Source: an uncultured Tessaracoccus sp.
GTDB taxonomy: Bacteria; Actinomycetota; Actinomycetes; Propionibacteriales; Propionibacteriaceae
NCBI RefSeq assembly: GCF_943914565.1
Contig: NZ_CALUCN010000006.1
Location: forward strand, 1 to 64,000
Length of the DNA stretch: 64,000 bases
Direction: 5' to 3'
Numbering within the stretch: position 1 is the stretch's first letter; each line of letters opens with the position of its first letter. Shown piece after piece: positions 59,907-64,000 of the stretch. Below the pieces are notes generated by a model. That model did no database searches, was not told the DNA's origin, and saw only the letters and a program-made list of their open reading frames with translations. Position numbers and translations under genes: made by a program.

Positions 59907-61295
59907 GTGACGGTCAAGAAGGGGCTTCGCGTGGGCGCGGCAGCCGCCGCCCTCACCATGGGGATGCAGCTGTTCGGATCCCTCGCGCTCGGCCCGGGCG
60001 CCGAGGCGCTCCAAGGGACCGTCCGGGCCACGACGCGGGTGCACGTGCGCGCCAAGCCCACCACGGCGAGCGCCTCGCTCACGATCCTCGACCGGGGCGC
60101 GAACGTCGTCGCGACGGGCACCACCGGCAGTTGGACCAAGGTGCGCTGGCGCGGCCGCACCGCGTACGTGTACTCGAAGTACCTCACGTCGAACACCTCC
60201 GGCACCGCCGCGAAGGTGACCCAGACCAGGCGCGGCACCATGCGCACGACGGCGAACCTCAACGTCCGCACCGGACCGAGCCTGAACAACCGCGTGGTGA
60301 GCGTGGCGCCGCGCGGCACCGCCATGAGCCTCACCGGCCGCAGCTCGGGCGACTACACGCAGGTCACGTGGCGCGGCGCCCAGCGTTGGGTGGCGGCGCG
60401 CTACCTCTCCGCGGGGACGACGGGTGGGGCGGTCGCGAAGGTCGCGACGGTCCAGACCACGGCCAACCTCAACGTCCGCGTCGGCTCCGCGCTGGGGCAC
60501 CGCAGCGTCGCCATCGCGTCGAAGGGCACCGTGATGCCGACGACCGGTCGGGCCGCCAACGGCTTCACGCAGGTGGTTTGGCGCAACGTGCCGCGCTGGG
60601 TGGCCTCGCAGTACCTGCGCCCGGTCTCCTCGACGACGCCTCCGCCGAGCAACGGTTCGAACCTCCCGGCCACGACGAAGCGCTGGACCACCGCAGATCT
60701 CAACGTCTGGTACGACAGCCGCTCGCAGCGGCACAGCGAGGAGATCGCGAAGGGCTCGGAGATCGCGGTGACCTCGACGGTCGCGAACGGCCGCATCCAG
60801 ATCGTGCACAAGGGTGCCCTGCGTTGGGTCACCGCGCGGTACACGACGTCGTCGCGGCCCGGCGGCGCCGCCCCGGGGACGTGGGACCTCACCTCGCCGC
60901 CGATCACGGGCGGCCCGCGCGGCAAGGCGCTCAACAAGGGGTACTCGTCGGGCATGCACCGGACGAACCCCTACATCCAGCGGATCTCCGCCGACGCGTG
61001 GGCGCGCTTCCCGCAGATCAAGACCCACTACGGCTGGCGTCGTGACGTCACCCCGGACCACCCGGCCGGCCGAGCGGTGGACTTCATGATCCCGAACTAC
61101 CGCAGCAACAAGGATCTCGGCTGGGCGGTGGCGCGCTACTACCAGCGCTACGCCAAGCAGCTGAACATCAAGTACATCATCTGGGACCAGAAGATCTGGA
61201 GCGTCGCGCGCTCCAAGGAGGGTTGGCGCCCGATGGCCAACCGCGGCGGCGACACCGCGAACCACCTGGACCACGTCCACGTGAACTCCAATTGA
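59907..61295 (+). CDS. Secreted SH3b-repeat protein with ARB-07466-like C-terminal domain
   Basis: A 462-aa exported protein. The signal peptide covers about residues 1-35 (KK start, AAAAALTMGMQLFGSLAL core, cleavage near AEA). Three or four SH3b repeats follow (about 37-330), each with LNVRTGPS-like and WVAARYL-like motifs. The C-terminal domain (about 345-462) has HYGWRRDVTPDHPAGRAVDF and the ending NHLDHVHV, the metal-site pattern of the ARB-07466 / D-Ala-D-Ala peptidase-like group. It probably binds and trims peptidoglycan. GTG at 59907 has AAGGAG upstream; the open frame before it is unlikely to be translated. A terminator hairpin follows. Confidence 0.87.
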   Translation: MTVKKGLRVGAAAAALTMGMQLFGSLALGPGAEALQGTVRATTRVHVRAKPTTASASLTILDRGANVVATGTTGSWTKVRWRGRTAYVYSKYLTSNTSGTAAKVTQTRRGTMRTTANLNVRTGPSLNNRVVSVAPRGTAMSLTGRSSGDYTQVTWRGAQRWVAARYLSAGTTGGAVAKVATVQTTANLNVRVGSALGHRSVAIASKGTVMPTTGRAANGFTQVVWRNVPRWVASQYLRPVSSTTPPPSNGSNLPATTKRWTTADLNVWYDSRSQRHSEEIAKGSEIAVTSTVANGRIQIVHKGALRWVTARYTTSSRPGGAAPGTWDLTSPPITGGPRGKALNKGYSSGMHRTNPYIQRISADAWARFPQIKTHYGWRRDVTPDHPAGRAVDFMIPNYRSNKDLGWAVARYYQRYAKQLNIKYIIWDQKIWSVARSKEGWRPMANRGGDTANHLDHVHVNSN

Positions 61296-61310
61296 TCGGC
61301 CACACCGTCG

Positions 61311-61345
61311 TCGCGCCCACATCCCTCACGAGGGGCGGGCGCGAC
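61311..61345 (+). terminator. Hairpin after the SH3b gene
   Basis: GTCGCGCCC (61311-61319) pairs perfectly with GGGCGCGAC (61337-61345); the loop contains a smaller CCCT/AGGG stem. There is no U-tract, which is normal for high-GC actinobacteria. It starts 15 bases after the stop. Confidence 0.6.
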
Positions 61346-61392
61346 GTCGCGTTGTGCCGAGCCCCCGAGGGAGGGTAGAGTCTCCCGAGCAC

Positions 61393-61465
61393 GTCCCCAT
61401 CGTCTAGCGGTCCAGGACTCCGCCCTTTCACGGCGGCAACACGGGTTCGAACCCCGTTGGGGATG
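61393..61465 (+). tRNA. tRNA-Glu (anticodon TTC)
   Basis: A 73-nt cloverleaf with acceptor GTCCCCA / TGGGGAT, anticodon loop CTTTCAC, and T loop GGTTCGAACCC. The discriminator is G. CCA is not encoded. TAGAGT at 61376-61381 is a likely -10. Confidence 0.97.
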
Positions 61466-61528
61466 CGACGCAGGTCGCAGCTGACAAGGCCCTCCGGCCC
61501 GATTTCCCATAAGGGGCAAAGGGTCGCT

Positions 61529-61534
61529 ATAGTT
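61529..61534 (+). promoter_or_regulatory. -10 box of tRNA-Asp/tRNA-Phe (TATAGT)
   Basis: TATAGT lies 34 bases upstream of tRNA-Asp. tRNA-Phe follows 20 bases after tRNA-Asp, so both may share one transcript. Confidence 0.5.
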
Positions 61535-61568
61535 GCCGAGTTGGTTGAGGCCAGCAGGTCAAGAAATT

Positions 61569-61645
61569 GGCCCCGTAGCGCAGTTGGTTAGCGCGCCGCC
61601 CTGTCACGGCGGAGGTCGCGGGTTCGAGTCCCGTCGGGGTCGCCA
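61569..61645 (+). tRNA. tRNA-Asp (anticodon GTC)
   Basis: Cloverleaf with acceptor GGCCCCG / CGGGGTC, anticodon loop CTGTCAC, and T loop GGTTCGAGTCC. The genome encodes the terminal CCA (61643-61645). Confidence 0.97.
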
Positions 61646-61665
61646 GGTCTGGATGCAGGCCGCAC

Positions 61666-61742
61666 GGCCAGGTAGCTCAGTTGGTACGAGCGTTCGCCTG
61701 AAAAGTGAAAGGTCGCCGGTTCGATCCCGGCCCTGGCCACCA
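61666..61742 (+). tRNA. tRNA-Phe (anticodon GAA)
   Basis: Cloverleaf with acceptor GGCCAGG / CCTGGCC, anticodon stem TTCGC/GTGAA with one G-T pair, and anticodon loop CTGAAAA. CCA is encoded (61740-61742). Confidence 0.96.
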
Positions 61743-61860
61743 TCGCTCCCCCATTTTCCCTTTTCCGCAGCACTCCGTCGTGTGCGCTGCCCCCGCACTG
61801 GTCCGCCCCGCGGCACCCCACTCCCCCGACGTGGCACTCCACCGCACCATCCGCCCCGAC

Positions 61861-61940
61861 GTGGCACGAAACGCCGTGTACTTCCCGTCAGAGGGCGCTT
61901 TTGGCAGCTCTCAGGCGGTGCACACGGCGTTTCGTGCCAC
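61861..61940. repeat. Inverted-repeat element, copy E5 (80 bp)
   Basis: The left arm GTGGCACGAAACGCCGTGT and right arm ACACGGCGTTTCGTGCCAC are perfect complements, 19 bases each, the best-paired copy. The middle has AGAG and CTCT. It sits between tRNA-Phe and the convergent lipoprotein gene. Confidence 0.88.
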
Positions 61941-61979
61941 GTGCAGGAGCCGGCTTGGACACGTGCGAGGAGCCGGTCT

Positions 61980-61996
61980 GGCCCCGTGGTGGGGCC
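61980..61996 (-). terminator. Hairpin after the lipoprotein gene
   Basis: GGCCCC, a five-base loop, then GGGGCC, located 8 bases beyond the lipoprotein stop on the minus strand. It is short but strong; no U-tract. Confidence 0.45.
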
Positions 61997-62004
61997 GGCT
62001 CAGC

Positions 62005-62475
62005 TCACTTGCCGGCGACGGCCTCGCCGCCCAGCGCGTTGCGCACGAGCGTGGGCGTGGTGGTCTTCGCGACGACCCAGTTGTCGCCCACGACGTAGGC
62101 GGTGCCGTCGGCGTCGAGCTGCGTGGTGACCGCCTCGACCTTGCCCTCGTCGGAGAACCACATGACCTGGTCCTCGCCGTTGCAGGTGCCGGAGGCGTCC
62201 GCGCCCTGCACGTCGTCGGTCTGCTTCCACCCCTTGCAGTCGTAGTGCTTCTTGTTGAGCAGCTCGACCATCGTCTCCACCGAGTCGACCTTCGATCCGT
62301 CCTGCTCCGGCTGGTCGGCCGCCGGGGTCACCTCCTCGGTCTCGCTGGCCTCGGTGGTGGCGGCCTGCGTCTGAGATTCCTCACCGGTGGGGGCCGGGTC
62401 CTCCGACGTGCAGCCGGCGAAGGCCAGCACGCCGGCTGCGAGCATCGCGATCACACGGGTTGCAGGTTTGCGCAT
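62005..62475 (-). CDS. Putative lipoprotein of unknown function
   Basis: A 156-aa exported protein. Residues 1-21 form a lipoprotein signal (RKPATRVIAMLAAGVLAFAGC) with the lipidated Cys at residue 21 or 22 in AFAGC. An acidic Thr/Glu/Ala-rich linker (about 23-60) follows, then a small domain with two cysteines (HYDCKGW and GTCNGE) that probably form a disulfide. No family recognised. The ATG at 62475 is chosen because the signal starts there. It is a single gene with its own hairpin. Confidence 0.82.
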   Translation of the reverse strand: MRKPATRVIAMLAAGVLAFAGCTSEDPAPTGEESQTQAATTEASETEEVTPAADQPEQDGSKVDSVETMVELLNKKHYDCKGWKQTDDVQGADASGTCNGEDQVMWFSDEGKVEAVTTQLDADGTAYVVGDNWVVAKTTTPTLVRNALGGEAVAGK

Positions 62476-62606
62476 CGGTTGTCCGTCCTCTTCTTCTCGT
62501 CCTGACCCGCTGGTGCGGGCGGCTCCGCGCCGTGCGGGCGCACGGCAAACGCTCTCCAGCCTAGTTATTGGTCCAACCCCACGCATCCCGGGGTCGACAA
62601 GGGCAG

Positions 62607-63530
62607 TCACGGGTGCAGCAGCGCCGCCAGCGCGACGCACACCGGCAGGGACAGCACGGTGGTGACCAGGATCGTGTCACGGGCGACGAGCTCCCCCACC
62701 CGGTAGCGCAGCGCGTACTGGTACATGTTCTGGGCGCTGGGCAGCGCAGCGAGCACCGTCGCGGCGTAGCGCTGTTCGGGCCCGAGCCCGAACACCCACG
62801 TGCCGAGCGCGTACACACACACCGGCAGGAGGACGAGCTTGCCGACGGAGGCCAGGCCCACGTCGCGACGCCCGGTTCCCGGCTGCAACGGCTTCTGCCC
62901 CACGAGTGAGATGCCGAACGCGATGAGCATCAGCGGCACCGCCGCGCCGCCGACGAGCTCGAGCGGCAGCATGAGCCAGCTGGGCTGCGGCAGGGCCCAC
63001 GCCGACCACACGACGCCGAGCGCCGAGCCCAGCACGATCGGGTTGCGCACCGGCTGCGACACCACCCGCTGCCAGCGGACCCCGCCGGGTGCCTGCGCGT
63101 CGAGCACGCCCATGAGCAGCGGCGCGAGCACGACGAGCTGCAGCACGAGCAGCGGCGCGACGAGGCTGCCGTCGCCCAGGACGTACACCGCCACGGGTAG
63201 GCCGATGTTGTTGGCGTTGGAGTAGATGCCGCAGTAGGAGGCCATGAGCAGCGGCCCCGTGCCGCGGGAGCCCAGGGCCCGCATCGTGACGAACAGCACG
63301 GTGCCGACGATGAGCACAGCCGTGGCGTGCGTCAGCAGCGAGCGCGAGAACACCGCGCGCACGTCCGCGCGGGCGAGCACGGTGAACAGCAGCGTGGGGC
63401 TCGCGGCGAAGAAGGCGACGCGGTTCAGCACGAGCCGGTCGTCGCCGCGCACGATCCCCGCGCGGGCGAGGGCCCAGCCGACGCCGATCGCGACGGCGAT
63501 GACCGCGAATCCGGTCAGGATGTCGGTCAT
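62607..63530 (-). CDS. AEC (auxin efflux carrier) family transporter
   Basis: A 307-aa membrane protein with about ten helices in two five-helix halves. The family core is visible: SYCGIYSNANNIGLPVAVYVLG near residue 115, and in the second half LELVGGAAVPLMLIAFGISL near residue 205 and ALPSAQNMYQYALRY near residue 260. Bacterial relatives export malonate or other small organic acids. The ATG overlaps the stop of the upstream hydrolase gene (ATGA), so they form an operon. The substrate is unknown. Confidence 0.88.
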   Translation of the reverse strand: MTDILTGFAVIAVAIGVGWALARAGIVRGDDRLVLNRVAFFAASPTLLFTVLARADVRAVFSRSLLTHATAVLIVGTVLFVTMRALGSRGTGPLLMASYCGIYSNANNIGLPVAVYVLGDGSLVAPLLVLQLVVLAPLLMGVLDAQAPGGVRWQRVVSQPVRNPIVLGSALGVVWSAWALPQPSWLMLPLELVGGAAVPLMLIAFGISLVGQKPLQPGTGRRDVGLASVGKLVLLPVCVYALGTWVFGLGPEQRYAATVLAALPSAQNMYQYALRYRVGELVARDTILVTTVLSLPVCVALAALLHP

Positions 63531-64000
63531 GCGGTGGCGTAGGCGCCGAGGAAGCGCGACACCTCGTCGAATGCCCGACGGCGGACCGGCTCGGCGGACA
63601 GGGCCACGTCGTGCAGGGCGCCCTCGATGCGCACGAGCGTGACGTGGGGCCCGAGCTGGTGGGCGCGCTGGGCGATGCGGCGGACATCGAGCACGCCGTC
63701 GGCGTGGTGGTACTCGTCGGTCCACTGCCCACCGACGAGCCCGCCGACGCTCTCGGCAGAGGTGAGGACGAGCACCGGCGCGTCGATCTCGAGGCCGCGG
63801 GCGATGCGGGCCTGTCCGGCCATCACGGCCCGCAGCCAGCCGACGCGGACGTAGAAGGCCTTGTCACCCTTGAGGTTGGGGTCGAAGTGCCACTCGCCCT
63901 CCTCCTCGGCGCGGATGGTGCGGAGGTAGAAGCCGTTGTCGCTCATCGGCAGGGCCGTCGTCGGTGCGACGGCGGAGACGGTGCGCATCAGCGGGTGCAT
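63527..64000 (-). CDS. Alpha/beta hydrolase, C-terminal part (N-terminus outside the window)
   Basis: The visible 157 residues are the C-terminal half of a serine-hydrolase-type alpha/beta fold. APVLVLTSAESVGG is the typical strand before the catalytic Asp, with TDEYHHADGVLDVRRIA following, and EGALHDVALSAE holds the catalytic His. The nucleophile elbow must lie beyond 64000, so the ATG at the very edge is probably not the real start. The stop overlaps the transporter gene. Substrate unknown; lysophospholipase-like or S33-type enzymes are possible. Confidence 0.78.
   Translation of the reverse strand: MHPLMRTVSAVAPTTALPMSDNGFYLRTIRAEEEGEWHFDPNLKGDKAFYVRVGWLRAVMAGQARIARGLEIDAPVLVLTSAESVGGLVGGQWTDEYHHADGVLDVRRIAQRAHQLGPHVTLVRIEGALHDVALSAEPVRRRAFDEVSRFLGAYATA

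Noticed and set aside
1..64000. Over-represented word CCACCGTCG / CGACGGTGG
   Set aside because: It is frequent in both genes and gaps but shows no strand bias or spacing pattern that I can see; it may only reflect codon use. A genome-wide count against a base-composition model would settle it.

Overview
The window reads as a high-GC actinobacterial chromosome. Nothing looks phage- or plasmid-borne. Several traits together fit the Propionibacteriaceae or close relatives: a probable PPi-dependent PEP carboxykinase, a fused alpha/gamma 2-oxoacid:ferredoxin oxidoreductase, menaquinone (not ubiquinone) genes, a full 14-subunit complex I, a GT-C mannosyltransferase, and many starts that look leaderless. 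The family name is an inference from gene content only.

Layout. 1-448: repeat-rich intergenic DNA. 449-1330: exonuclease III. 1338-4032 (minus): an unusual four-gene operon with second, orphan copies of NuoB, NuoC and NuoI followed by a membrane mannosyltransferase. 4070-7411 (minus): large PPi-PEPCK-like enzyme. 7504-9191 (minus): marR and an MFS exporter. 9394-13544 (plus): korA-korB and a membrane-anchored unknown. 13637-15577: M13 peptidase PepO. 15578-17401: an accessory patch with 25-bp tandem repeats, three copies of a ~79-bp inverted-repeat element, and an AbiEi/DUF559-type protein. 17402-35056 (minus): a 17.6-kb operon, ggr/menJ - nuoABCDEFGHIJKLMN - polyprenyl diphosphate synthase, almost entirely joined by 4-nt overlaps. 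35240-46026: menaquinone genes menF, menG, menD, menC, menA and menE, interleaved with an ABC transporter pair and a RecB/Cas4-like nuclease. 46225-51466: PLDc_N protein, solo DhaL, galactokinase-like kinase, CDF transporter, patatin, and a membrane-tethered protein that resembles a GroEL apical domain. 51525: tRNA-Lys. 51614-59422 (minus): kdp operon (31-aa ORF, kdpF, kdpA, kdpB, kdpC, kdpD, kdpE), with kdpB broken by an in-frame TAA. 59907-61295: secreted SH3b protein. 61393-61742: tRNA-Glu, tRNA-Asp, tRNA-Phe. 61861-64000: a fifth inverted-repeat element, a lipoprotein, an AEC transporter and a truncated alpha/beta hydrolase.

Functionally, the centre of the window is a respiratory block. 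Complex I feeds electrons to menaquinone; the polyprenyl synthase and MenA make and attach its side chain; MenF, MenD, MenC and MenE make its head group; MenG methylates it; the GGR/MenJ-type reductase saturates the chain. KorAB makes reduced ferredoxin, and the orphan NuoB/C/I set could be an accessory ferredoxin-handling module. menB and menH are not in the window.

Best leads: the tethered GroEL-apical-domain protein, the orphan NuoB-C-I operon, the 79-bp inverted-repeat family, the nonsense codon in kdpB, a 17-bp perfect hairpin with a Shine-Dalgarno-like loop between marR and korA, and the strict -10-to-start spacing of leaderless genes.
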